DNA of 64,000 nucleotides from Candidatus Hydrogenedentota bacterium (GCA_029565395.1 JAKQOG010000078.1:1-64000); one strand, 5' to 3'; positions 28,758-38,168 are shown, counted from the stretch's first letter. Made by a program: numbers and translations. Notes: generated by a model not told the origin, from the letters alone.

Positions 28758-29639
28758 CTATTGATTCTTCGCCAACCGGAGACGGGCGGCGGCAAGATAC
28801 GGAGACGGATTGACTGGCTGGTCATTGCGACGGACCTCCAAGTGGAGGTGTGGGCCGGTGGAACGCCCGGTGGACCCGACTTGGGCGATGATCGTGTTTT
28901 CCGTAACCATGTCGCCCACTTTTGCCAGGTTTTTACTGGCATGGGCATAAAGCGATTCGATCCCGTTCTCGTGTTTTACCACAACGACCTGTCCATACCC
29001 GGATTTCCACCCGCTGTAAGTGACCGCACCGGCCTGGATGGGATATATGTTTGCTCCCTTGGCTGCGGCAAGGTCAATCCCTTGATGAAAGTCAGGTTTT
29101 CCGGTGAAGGGATCCTTGCGTAATCCATACGAAGACGTAATTTCCGTAGAAGCATGGAGTGGGGAGGCCCATGTTCCCGTGTTTGTGGATTTTTCAGAAG
29201 GAGTGGTGAGAATCTGTTGCACCAACGCTTTAAGCGATCCCGGATACCGGGGGCCTTGGAGAACGGCACGGTCCAAGAGTTGGATGGGACCGCCTTGCTG
29301 CACAGGCAATTGTTTGGTCTGAAGGGCGGATAGGTCCAGGTTTTGGCCAACGCTCAATATATCCGGGTTCTTCAGGCTGTTTGCCTTGGCCACCCGGTCC
29401 ACGGCCGAATACACCTCGGCGTTGGACGGCGTATTTCCTTGCTTGATCAGGGCGGAGCGAACAATCCCGGAAAGGTTCTCTCCGGATTGGACCGTATGGG
29501 AAAGGGGGAGGGTCTTGGCCGAGGTCTGGAGGGCTTTGGCAAGGGTGCTGGAAAATGCGGAAGTGGTTTGGGCAGGCGGGAGGTGGCGGGTGCGAAGTTC
29601 CTGGAATGCCGGATGAACCTTTACATCAACCACTCGCAT
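28758..29639 (-). CDS. LysM + M23 peptidoglycan endopeptidase
   Basis: LysM-like HTVQSGENLSGIVRSAL; M23 FHQGIDLAAAKGANIYPIQAGAVTYSGWKSGYGQVVVVKHENG...HLHLEVR; start likely ATG 29639. Confidence 0.85.
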   Translation of the reverse strand: MRVVDVKVHPAFQELRTRHLPPAQTTSAFSSTLAKALQTSAKTLPLSHTVQSGENLSGIVRSALIKQGNTPSNAEVYSAVDRVAKANSLKNPDILSVGQNLDLSALQTKQLPVQQGGPIQLLDRAVLQGPRYPGSLKALVQQILTTPSEKSTNTGTWASPLHASTEITSSYGLRKDPFTGKPDFHQGIDLAAAKGANIYPIQAGAVTYSGWKSGYGQVVVVKHENGIESLYAHASKNLAKVGDMVTENTIIAQVGSTGRSTGPHLHLEVRRNDQPVNPSPYLAAARLRLAKNQ

Positions 29640-29807
29640 AACGACTCTACTCCCATCGTTTGACCCGAAAGGAAAAAGCAATGTGCATGCCAGTATTCCA
29701 AAACCGCTTTAAGTCATTGTTATGTAAGGACATGGAATCGCACAAGAGGTTTGGAAGAAAGGCTTGGATATGAAGAAGCTGCCGCATGACCGGTCAAAGC
29801 TGCCGCC

Positions 29808-30695
29808 CTACCCCCTCGTTTCCCGAGCGGCTCTTTCTGCCAGGTAATCTTTCAGGGCTTCACGCCAGGGAGGCATGATATCGAGCCCCTGTTCCCGTGC
29901 GTGGGCATTGTCCAGCACGGAATAGTGGGGGCGTCTTACGGGGGACGGAAATTCTGACGAGGTGGTGGGGAGCAGGTTGACCGCCGTGCCGGTTTCTTCA
30001 AAAATAGCTTGGGCGAACTCATGCCAGGAGCAGGCGCCCTGGCAGGTGGCGTGGTAGAGACCCGGTTCGCCGTGTTCGGCCAGCAGCCGGATTTGCTTGG
30101 CCAATGCGACGGTATGCGTGGGCGTGGTGATTTCATCGGTGACGACCCGAACCTCCGGCTGGGTGGCGGCTCGGTGCAGCATGTTCTCCACGAAGTTGCG
30201 CCCGCCTTTCGCCCGGCAGGGCGCGGCGCCGTACAAGGCGGCGGTGCGGATAATCTGGTGATTGGGACATTGCGCGGCAACGAGATGTTCGCCTGCAAGC
30301 TTGCTGGCGGCGTAAACGTTTAGCGGTGCGGGCCGATCCGTTTCCACATAGGGACGCGTGCCGCCGTCACCAAAGACATAGTCCGTGCTGATGAACACAA
30401 ATCGCGCGCCGGCTTCATGGCTGGCTAATGCGGAATTCCGCGCACCAAGGGCGTTCACCGCAAACGCCAGATCCGGATCCTTTTCACAGTGCGGCACATT
30501 GTGCGCGGCAGCGCAGAGAATCACAAGATTCGGACGGATTTCCCTAGTGATGAGATCCAATGCGCGTTCGTGGTCGCGCACATCGAGAATGTGCCCCGCG
30601 CCGTCCAGATCAGCGGTATGCAGCTCGGTGCCGGCGAACGCACGGCATACTTCCACGCCCAGTTGCCCCTCGGCGCCGATCACGAGCGCGCGCAT
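29808..30695 (-). CDS. rfbD: dTDP-4-dehydrorhamnose reductase-like SDR
   Basis: MRALVIGAEGQLGVEVCRAFAG, FVFISTDYVFGDGG, NVYAASKLAGEHLV; start trimmed to 30695. Confidence 0.82.
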   Translation of the reverse strand: MRALVIGAEGQLGVEVCRAFAGTELHTADLDGAGHILDVRDHERALDLITREIRPNLVILCAAAHNVPHCEKDPDLAFAVNALGARNSALASHEAGARFVFISTDYVFGDGGTRPYVETDRPAPLNVYAASKLAGEHLVAAQCPNHQIIRTAALYGAAPCRAKGGRNFVENMLHRAATQPEVRVVTDEITTPTHTVALAKQIRLLAEHGEPGLYHATCQGACSWHEFAQAIFEETGTAVNLLPTTSSEFPSPVRRPHYSVLDNAHAREQGLDIMPPWREALKDYLAERAARETRG

Positions 30696-31720
30696 CAAAA
30701 GATGCTCCCGATCCGTTTGAGATGGGCGTCGATATCCACGAGCAATTCCAGCCACTTGATGTTGTAATAGCGGGGATTGTGGAAGTCGGCGTTAATGCCG
30801 GCCTGGATTTTCTGGGCCATATGATGCGCGGACTCTTCCACGGGCACGCGGGTGCGGAAACCCAGCATGCGCTCGATCTTTTTCGTTTCCACGCGGTAGT
30901 CGCGCGCGGTTTGCGAACCATACTCAACTTCGATCTCGACATCCACAATGCCCGCCAGCGCCTTTTTCACCCAGTGGGCAAGTTCCAGGATGCGGTAATT
31001 TTTATGGGAGAGGTTGAAAATTTGCCCGGCCACCAGTTGGGGGTCCGCCTGCATGCAGGCGAGATAGCATCGCGCCACGTCGGTCACGTCCACGAGGGGC
31101 CGCCACATCTCGCCGCCACAGTGTACGGTCAGCTTGCCGGATTCAAACGCGCTACGCACAAAGGTGTTGACGACAAGATCGTAGCGCATGCGCGGGCTCC
31201 AGCCGTAGACCGTCCCTTGCCGCAGAATCACGGGCTGAAAATTGTCATCGGCCAGTTCGAGCAGGGCGCGCTCCGCCTGGTACTTGCTTGTCGCATATGC
31301 GGCCCTCGGGACCACGGCGGTATCCTCATTCTGGATAAAGTCTTCGGCCATCATGCCCCGGTCATAGACGGAGCACGACGAAGCAAAAATAAAACGTTTG
31401 ATGCCCTTTCGCTTGCAACCCTCTGCAAGCGTCCGGGTGGCTACGGTATTCATGCGGCGGTTCGCTTCCGGATTGAATTCCGCCGTGGGATCATTGCTCA
31501 GGCCCGCCAGATGGATCACCACCTCCACGCCGTCCAGCACCGCTTCATTCAACTGGCAGATATCCGCCTCCACGCAATCAATGCGCGATTTCACCTCCTC
31601 CAGCGGCCCATCGCCGTATAGGAATTTATCCAACACACGCACGGCAAAGCCCTTGTCGAGCAACTCGCGCACGGCCACCGCGCCGATATATCCCGCGCCT
31701 CCGGTTACAAGAATCATCAT
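30695..31720 (-). CDS. NAD-dependent epimerase/dehydratase
   Basis: MMILVTGGAGYIGAVAVRELLDKGFAVRVLDK; FASSCSVYD...YATSKYQAE. Confidence 0.88.
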   Translation of the reverse strand: MMILVTGGAGYIGAVAVRELLDKGFAVRVLDKFLYGDGPLEEVKSRIDCVEADICQLNEAVLDGVEVVIHLAGLSNDPTAEFNPEANRRMNTVATRTLAEGCKRKGIKRFIFASSCSVYDRGMMAEDFIQNEDTAVVPRAAYATSKYQAERALLELADDNFQPVILRQGTVYGWSPRMRYDLVVNTFVRSAFESGKLTVHCGGEMWRPLVDVTDVARCYLACMQADPQLVAGQIFNLSHKNYRILELAHWVKKALAGIVDVEIEVEYGSQTARDYRVETKKIERMLGFRTRVPVEESAHHMAQKIQAGINADFHNPRYYNIKWLELLVDIDAHLKRIGSIF

Positions 31721-31977
31721 TTTTCCTTTCTTGTCCTTCTCCTATTGTATGATCGACTCGCAGAAAATAACGTTCTGTGTTTTACGTCTTTCCAGGAGTT
31801 TACGGTATTTTCATTACGATAGTATGCTTCCACCCGCTGATCCAATTTTTCACATTGGCTTGATGCAAGAGGCACACTTTCTTCAACCTTAGCTATGCTA
31901 TCCCAAATCTCTTCGACCAATAGGATTCGTTCTGGAATACTTAATTCCATAATATCAGAGAGTGTTATTTTACCCAC
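31717..31977 (-). CDS. Addiction module antitoxin-like protein (Unstab_antitox type)
   Basis: LSIPERILLVEEIWDSIAKVEESVPLASSQCEKLDQRVEAYYRNENTVNSWKDVKHR; overlaps the next gene's start. Confidence 0.7.
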   Translation of the reverse strand: MGKITLSDIMELSIPERILLVEEIWDSIAKVEESVPLASSQCEKLDQRVEAYYRNENTVNSWKDVKHRTLFSASRSYNRRRTRKEK

Positions 31978-32056
31978 AACAAACTCCCTTGAAAAGGATC
32001 ATACTGTCCAAAAAATATTGGTTCCTCTTAGTGCGTAAGGTGCACAGCAACTGTGG

Positions 32057-32422
32057 TTAGCTATCGGGTTGATATGCGCGGATACGTCCTCGTTGAATAA
32101 TCCAGAGCTTACCACGAATAGGTTCTTGTTCCAGGCCATGTATCAATGTTCGGATACAACCAATGATATCATGCATTTCCGGACGTACTGGCAACCGAAG
32201 CACTGCTATTCCAGCATATCGCCATGGCGCAAATAGTAACGGATTGCTGAAATCCAGGTCCAATGTCACCAAACAACGTCTTTCTTTCTTGCATATGTCA
32301 ATAAGATCATGATCGGATGTACCGCACAATTGCTCATTCGCTACTGTGTGTACCTCATGGCCTGCATTTCGTAGCAATTCTGCCGCCTTTTGGCCAAGGT
32401 TCTCATCCAGTTTAATTCTCAC
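32057..32422 (-). CDS. DUF5615 PIN-like protein (putative toxin)
   Basis: MRIKLDENLGQKAAELLRNAGHEVHTV...DLIDICKKERRCLVTLDLDFSN. Confidence 0.8.
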   Translation of the reverse strand: MRIKLDENLGQKAAELLRNAGHEVHTVANEQLCGTSDHDLIDICKKERRCLVTLDLDFSNPLLFAPWRYAGIAVLRLPVRPEMHDIIGCIRTLIHGLEQEPIRGKLWIIQRGRIRAYQPDS

Positions 32423-32667
32423 GTCCGTGTTTTCCTGGGAATATCCACATACCGCTCCCGGGACATTTCCGCACCGTAGGCGATGCAGGCGAGGATGTCA
32501 CGGCGTTCGATACCCGGATATTCTTTAAGGATTTCTTCAGCGCTCATGCCACCCGCAAGAAGGTCCAAAATCAAGGACACCCAAATGCGATGTCCCTTGA
32601 TGCAGGGTTTTCCGAAACAGATATCCGGCTGAACGGAGATACGGGAAAGGAGTTGTTTTTTATTCAT
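32419..32667 (-). CDS. DUF433 protein (putative antitoxin partner)
   Basis: RISVQPDICFGKPCIKGHRIWVSLILDLLAGGMSAEEILKEYPGIERRDILACIAYGAE; 4-nt overlap with the DUF5615 gene. Confidence 0.85.
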   Translation of the reverse strand: MNKKQLLSRISVQPDICFGKPCIKGHRIWVSLILDLLAGGMSAEEILKEYPGIERRDILACIAYGAEMSRERYVDIPRKTRT

Positions 32668-32723
32668 TGTGTCATAGCCTTACGTTCAATCAATAGTTAC
32701 GGTTGCGACGCTCCTCCTATGAT

Positions 32724-33299
32724 TTACATCGGCGTATAGACCACCGCGAGAATCCGCGCGGGGGTTTCGCCGGCGGCGCGCACTTCATGGGGCACCACGG
32801 AGTCGTAATAGATGCTGTCATCGGCGGAAAGCAAATGAATGTCCTTCCCGTAGGTCACTTCAATCTGGCCCGACAACACATATATGAATTCTTCGCCCTC
32901 GTGGGAGGAGAGCATGCAATCCTCGGCCACGGTGGGGTGGATATCCACGAGGAAGGGCTCCATGTGCCGGTCTTTTTTGTTGGGCGCCAGCGAAAAGAAG
33001 TCCAGGGTGCTCAAATTTGATGTTCCAAGACCGGAGAATCGCACGGAACTCTCATGGTGGCCGGTCCGGGTAATGATGGCGCCCGAATGCGGGTCATCGT
33101 CCAGGAACGTGCCCAGCCGCACGCCGAGTCCGCGCGCGATTTTCAGCAGAGGCGCCAGAGACGGCACCAGATGCCCTGACTCCAGTTGCGAGATCAATTC
33201 CGGATTACACTGGCATTGCTCCGCAAGCTCTTCCACGGACAGGTCCCGGACCTCGCGCAGTTTCCGGATCTTTTCCCCGATACGTTTATGTTCCGACAT
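32724..33299 (-). CDS. XRE-family regulator with C-terminal cupin domain
   Basis: [57 protein letters not shown]; cupin [19 protein letters not shown]. Confidence 0.9.
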   Translation of the reverse strand: MSEHKRIGEKIRKLREVRDLSVEELAEQCQCNPELISQLESGHLVPSLAPLLKIARGLGVRLGTFLDDDPHSGAIITRTGHHESSVRFSGLGTSNLSTLDFFSLAPNKKDRHMEPFLVDIHPTVAEDCMLSSHEGEEFIYVLSGQIEVTYGKDIHLLSADDSIYYDSVVPHEVRAAGETPARILAVVYTPM

Positions 33300-33401
33300 A
33301 CCGTCGCTCCTATGTCCCGTTCACGCCTCTCCCTTCAGGGAAGGGCGTTGTATGAATTGTGCTATTTGCTGATTGAGTATGGCACGTGTCTCCAAGCCCA
33401 G

Positions 33402-34319
33402 TCAAAAGCTGTTCTTATCTTCCAGCGTGATGCGGTTGCGGCCGTTTTCCTTGCTGATGTAGAGCAGCGAATCCGCACGCGCAAGAAGCGTGTTCAAGGT
33501 ATCCCCTTTATGAATACAGGCGCATCCCATAGAGATGGTGACCCCCAGATTGCCGTGTTCCAGGGGGAGCCGGGATTCGCGCACAAGCCGGAGACAGCGC
33601 TCGGCCACTACCATGAGTGTTTCATGCTGGATGTTCGGCAGGACGATAAGGAATTCTTCCCCGCCCCAGCGCCCGATATTGTCGCAGGACCGCACGCTGT
33701 TTTGCAGGGTCTTGGCCACCATGCACAGCACGGCGTCGCCCGTCGGATGGCCATAGGTGTCGTTGACGGCTTTGAAGTGGTCGATATCCGCCATAATGAC
33801 GCCGCAAGGCCAGTTATAGCGTTCATATTCCTGCAAGCGGGCCTGCAAACACATATCGATGAACCGCCGGTTGCCGATTTTGGTAAGGGGGCAGGACAAG
33901 GCGTCGGCTTCGAGTTCCGCAAGGCGTTTGGCCCTGGCCACCGAAGCGGAGTTGTCACTGAATACTTCCACGGCTCCGATTATCGCGCCTCCGGCATCCG
34001 TGATGGGGGCCACGCGCACCACGATAGGAACGCGGTGCCCTTCCTTATGACGGAGAAAGACCTCGCCTTGCCGGTGTTCGCCATCGCCTAATGTGGCCGT
34101 GACCGGGCACGCCGTCTGGCAAAGAACATTTCCCTCGGTGTCTGTATGATTCAGGAGATTATCGGCGCAACATCGGCCTTCCACTTCCCAGCGGGCATAT
34201 CCCGTGATGCGTTCCGCCCCGTTGTTCCAATACGTGATGCGCCGCTGGCCATCCACGACATATACGCCGTCATACAAATTGTCCAGAATAGTCTGATAGG
34301 GCAACTGCTCTGTACTCAT
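33402..34319 (-). CDS. PAS-GGDEF diguanylate cyclase
   Basis: GGEEF motif (GRWGGEEFLIVLP), PAS (YDGVYVVDGQRRITYWNNGAERITGY). Confidence 0.9.
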   Translation of the reverse strand: MSTEQLPYQTILDNLYDGVYVVDGQRRITYWNNGAERITGYARWEVEGRCCADNLLNHTDTEGNVLCQTACPVTATLGDGEHRQGEVFLRHKEGHRVPIVVRVAPITDAGGAIIGAVEVFSDNSASVARAKRLAELEADALSCPLTKIGNRRFIDMCLQARLQEYERYNWPCGVIMADIDHFKAVNDTYGHPTGDAVLCMVAKTLQNSVRSCDNIGRWGGEEFLIVLPNIQHETLMVVAERCLRLVRESRLPLEHGNLGVTISMGCACIHKGDTLNTLLARADSLLYISKENGRNRITLEDKNSF

Positions 34320-34507
34320 GCAAAAACCCTCCATAAAAGCTCTTCTCCCACAACCCGAAACACACTGTTTATCCTAGAACGGAAAAGGGGGCTTGTACAA
34401 GATCTTTTTGATACGGGAAAAGTGCTTTCCGGGAATCTTGACAGACGAGGCGGGAAAAAGGGCAGAATAGGTGAAAATGGACGCATGAAACGACGCGAGG
34501 AAACACT

Positions 34508-35686
34508 ATGAAAAGCAAGATTGTGGCTGTGCTTGTGATTGTCGGACTGCTGATTTTCTGCGGAACTCTGTGGGCGGCGGAAACCAAGGTTTCTTTTCAA
34601 CTGCACCATGTAGGAACCTACCGGGGCGAGGTATGCGGCGTGGGCGATTTCAATAACGACAAAAAGCTCGATATTGTCGCGCTGCCCTATCTCTATCTCG
34701 CGCCGGATTTCAATCCCCGGAAGATTTGCGAAATCCAGGGCGAGGTGGACGATGAAGGGAAAGGCTACCGCTGGGATTTCATGAATGCCCCGCTCGACGT
34801 GGATGGCGACGGTCTGCTGGACGTGGCCACGGCCTCCTGGTTCGGTAAAAAAGCGGAATGGCTGAAGAATCCTGGAAACGCAGAAGGCCTGTGGCCCTTG
34901 ACCCTTATTGAAGAGAACGGCAATTACGAATGTGGCGAGGCGTGGGATTTGGATGGCGATGGCAAAGCCTTTGAGATCCTGCCTGCAGTTCTCCACACGA
35001 TCTGGTATGAATCCGCCGTATTGCCCGATGGTAAACGCGGGATGGTGAAGCATGTCATTAGTGAAAAGCAGATGACCTTTGGCGTGGGTTGTGGCGATAT
35101 CAATGGCGACAAGCGGCCCGATGTGCTCCGGCCTGAAGCCTGGTTTGAAGCACCGGCGGATCCGCGCAAAGACGAATGGAAAGAGCATCCTCTCGGCATT
35201 GGCGGGAAAGAGGAAGGCAAAGCCGACCACACCGCGCAGATTTTAGTTTATGATGTCAATAATGACGGGATTCCGGATATTGTGAGCAGCATTGCGCATG
35301 ATTACGGCATTTTCTGGTATCAACAAGTCCGGGATGGCGAAAATAGTACCTGGAAACGGCATATGATCGACAATACCTGGTCGCAGCCGCACAGCCTCTT
35401 TCTTGCCGATATGGATAATGATGGCGATCTGGATCTGGTGGCGGGCAAGCGGTTCATGGCCCATAACGGCGGCGATCCTGGTGCATTCGAGCCGCTGGGG
35501 GTGTATTGGTACGAATTGGACCGGCAGGCCAACCCCACGTGGACCAAACATGTAATTTCTTATGATCAGGGCATTGGTTCCGGGTTGAATATGGTTGTGG
35601 TGGATCTGGATGGGGATGGGGATCAGGACGTGGTGGTTACAGGCAAGTGGGGCGGCCCGGCATGGTTTGAAAACAAGCTGAAATAA
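34508..35686 (+). CDS. Secreted FG-GAP/VCBS repeat protein
   Basis: Signal peptide; repeated DVDGDGLLDVATA, DINGDKRPDVL, DMDNDGDLDLVAG, DLDGDGDQDVVVTG. Confidence 0.85.
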   Translation: MKSKIVAVLVIVGLLIFCGTLWAAETKVSFQLHHVGTYRGEVCGVGDFNNDKKLDIVALPYLYLAPDFNPRKICEIQGEVDDEGKGYRWDFMNAPLDVDGDGLLDVATASWFGKKAEWLKNPGNAEGLWPLTLIEENGNYECGEAWDLDGDGKAFEILPAVLHTIWYESAVLPDGKRGMVKHVISEKQMTFGVGCGDINGDKRPDVLRPEAWFEAPADPRKDEWKEHPLGIGGKEEGKADHTAQILVYDVNNDGIPDIVSSIAHDYGIFWYQQVRDGENSTWKRHMIDNTWSQPHSLFLADMDNDGDLDLVAGKRFMAHNGGDPGAFEPLGVYWYELDRQANPTWTKHVISYDQGIGSGLNMVVVDLDGDGDQDVVVTGKWGGPAWFENKLK

Positions 35687-35712
35687 TTTAGGAAAAGGAT
35701 GTAACTTTCCAC

Positions 35713-36429
35713 ATGACCCGACCGGCAGAAAAATCGTGTGCGCAGGCGGACTCTCATGTTTACGTTAACCCCCTCCGCATGGCCTGTGATGCGCGGTTTT
35801 ATTTCTGGACCATATTGCTCTTGGGGGGATTCCTTTATGTATACGTGGTGCTGTGCGGAAGAACCATGCCCCGCACATTACATCACAAGGCGTATATGGA
35901 AATCTTAAAACTGCTCATTTCCGCCCCTATTCTTTTTTATATTAGTCCGCGTTATGCCCTGCAACCCTTTATGGAAGATGGCCGCCGCGCGCTCACCTGG
36001 AATGTGCTCGGATTCGCGCTTCCTTTTTTTATTGCGCTGCACTTCTTCTATTTGCAGAAAATTCACGTTGTTAATTACTCGCTTACGGCCTCAGACTTCC
36101 AGCGCATGCCCTTTGTGGCCATCATGGTCTTTTCCATCCTCGGTCTAGTCATCCTGCTTCTTGCGGGATATCATATGTATCTCGCACAACAAGAAGGCGT
36201 ACTCTTGCGCTACATGTTCATTTTGTTCGCTGCCATCGGCTTGATCGCCGCCATTACCTGGGCCGTGCGCAGCCACCACCACCTCCACATCCACCACTAT
36301 TTTCTCGCGGGGTTCTTCATCCCATTCACCCGCTTTCGCAATCCCGTGTCGGTGGTTTGCCTTGGACTCTCCACCGGCGTTTACGTCGAAGGCATCAGCG
36401 AGTGGGGCATGGCCCCGATCTGGGTATAA
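35713..36429 (+). CDS. Multi-pass membrane protein of unknown function with His-rich motif
   Basis: Several hydrophobic helices; AVRSHHHLHIHHYFLAGFFIPFTRFRNPVSVVCLGLSTGVYVEGISEWG. Confidence 0.7.
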   Translation: MTRPAEKSCAQADSHVYVNPLRMACDARFYFWTILLLGGFLYVYVVLCGRTMPRTLHHKAYMEILKLLISAPILFYISPRYALQPFMEDGRRALTWNVLGFALPFFIALHFFYLQKIHVVNYSLTASDFQRMPFVAIMVFSILGLVILLLAGYHMYLAQQEGVLLRYMFILFAAIGLIAAITWAVRSHHHLHIHHYFLAGFFIPFTRFRNPVSVVCLGLSTGVYVEGISEWGMAPIWV

Positions 36430-36457
36430 CCATCAGGGTGTTGAATTATCCGTCAAA

Positions 36458-37804
36458 CTAGAACCTGGCAAGCCGGAAACCAAAGTTAAAGTATGTAGCA
36501 TATGGCGCTATTTGCGATCGTTGGGCGGATCGGGCGCTATTATCATTGTAGAACCAACTTCCACCTCTTATTACACGTTGTGTACCGGCATCTGGCCCTT
36601 CTGGATCACTGACAGGATCACTTATATAAAGGCCATACCAGTCATTGCACCACTGCCACACATTGCCGGACATGTCATAGCAGCCCACTGGGCTTGGGCT
36701 GTCCACGGTTTGGATATTTCCGTTCGGACTGATATTGATTCCGTTGAACCAGCCCACGGGTGATGTGTAGGGCTCGGTGAGAAAACCTAAGGGATTCACG
36801 CATCCCGACCACCCAAGAAATTCCCTGATGTTACAGCGTTCCCGGCCCAGGTTTGTATCTGACATGAAGCCGTATATCCAATGTTTTTCCGACACAGCAT
36901 CCCATGCTGCCGCATGTTCCCATTGGGCTTCGGTAGGCAAATGATATCCATTTGCGGATCGATTAAGCGTCCAAGTCTCGGTGTCGTAACAGGGAGTTAA
37001 ACCTTTTTGTTCACTCAACCAGTTGCAGTAATGTACTGCGCCATACCAGGAAACATTAATAACAGGATGTAATTTCATGGAATATGAAGTAAATCCTGGC
37101 ATGCCTATTCTCGCCGCCGAAGAAAATGTTTCACCCCCAAAAACGATCCCAGCCTCTACAGCCTCCCCGGAGAAAATACTAAAGATTATTTCATTATCGA
37201 TAAAAACAATCCCGCCTGCATATGGCATGCCCAATTCGTTTTCCAATAATCCCTGACCGAGCGCCCAATTAAGAAATTCAACATATTCCTGCGTCGTCAC
37301 ATCATATTTGCCGATTTCATAAGCGGATAGCGTTACCGAATGTCGAGGCAACTCATCTGCTTGACCCAAGAGTGCATCATCCCCCGCGTCCGTCCGTCCC
37401 ATCGTGAAAGTTCCCGCGGGAACGGATATCATCTCTCCTACGGGAAACTCCCCCTCCTCCTCTCCTTCACCGCCGGTGGATACGGTGATGAAATTAAACG
37501 CTAATCTTGTATCTTCCCCCTGATCCGTCGTGACTGTTAAGGAAACAGTAAAGTTGCCTTCCGCGGTATAGGTATGTGTCGGATCCTGTTCCGTACTGGT
37601 TACACCATCCCCAAACATCCAAAACCATTCCGTGATGGGCGACTTACCAGGAATTGATAGATCGGTAAAACGCACTTCCAGGGGCGCCGCGCCTTGTGTA
37701 TGATTTGCCCGAAAATCCGCTTGTGGACTTTCTAGCGGCGGACAGCCGGACAACCCAGCGCCAAGAAACAGAAACAGTGTGAGAGCCAATTTGGAATTTT
37801 TCAT
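36458..37804 (-). CDS. Lipoprotein with one PKD domain and an FGE-sulfatase/SUMF1-like domain
   Basis: Lipobox LSGC; ITEWFWMFGDGVTSTEQDPTHTY; VPAGTFTMGRTD...DVTTQEYVEFLNW...GYHLPTEAQWEHAA...DMSGNVWQWCNDWYG...VIRGGSW. Confidence 0.88.
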   Translation of the reverse strand: MKNSKLALTLFLFLGAGLSGCPPLESPQADFRANHTQGAAPLEVRFTDLSIPGKSPITEWFWMFGDGVTSTEQDPTHTYTAEGNFTVSLTVTTDQGEDTRLAFNFITVSTGGEGEEEGEFPVGEMISVPAGTFTMGRTDAGDDALLGQADELPRHSVTLSAYEIGKYDVTTQEYVEFLNWALGQGLLENELGMPYAGGIVFIDNEIIFSIFSGEAVEAGIVFGGETFSSAARIGMPGFTSYSMKLHPVINVSWYGAVHYCNWLSEQKGLTPCYDTETWTLNRSANGYHLPTEAQWEHAAAWDAVSEKHWIYGFMSDTNLGRERCNIREFLGWSGCVNPLGFLTEPYTSPVGWFNGINISPNGNIQTVDSPSPVGCYDMSGNVWQWCNDWYGLYISDPVSDPEGPDAGTQRVIRGGSWFYNDNSARSAQRSQIAPYATYFNFGFRLARF

Positions 37805-37894
37805 GGGGTTCTTCCTTAGATGCATATACTTCATACAACGACCTCTATATTTTTGTATGCTACCTCGTCTTCACATTCTTGTCAAGCCCCTATT

Positions 37895-38035
37895 CTAGTT
37901 CAGGCATTTGCGAAATAGCCCTTTTTCTCAAAAGTTCACCGAAAACAGAACAGATTACCCGCATTTCACAGACAAATCGTTGCCTCTTCATTTGCCCAGA
38001 GGAGAAAAAGGCCTATTTCGCAAATGCCTCTAGTT
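37895..38035. mobile_element. MITE-like element: 28-bp terminal inverted repeats and flanking 6-bp direct repeat
   Basis: Left TIR 37902-37929 AGGCATTTGCGAAATAGCCCTTTTTCTC vs right 38002-38029 GAGAAAAAGGCCTATTTCGCAAATGCCT (1 mismatch); CTAGTT at 37895-37900 and 38030-38035. Confidence 0.65.
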
Positions 38036-38168
38036 GGGTGTCTTTCACTAAGAATACTGCAAAAAGTCAATAGATTTTTTGACAGAACCGTGTTTTCCCC
38101 CATTGTATTTGCAAGCCCCTGCCAATTTGGACCATAGTGTTGGAAATTGCATGGAAGGAAAAGGAATT

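Noticed and set aside
30560-31621. 353-aa plus-strand ORF over the epimerase genes
   Set aside because: Antisense to a clear Rossmann-fold epimerase and RfbD-like protein; no recognisable domain.
34316-35230. 304-aa minus-strand ORF over the FG-GAP protein
   Set aside because: Antisense to periodic FG-GAP/VCBS repeats; composition typical of a shadow ORF.
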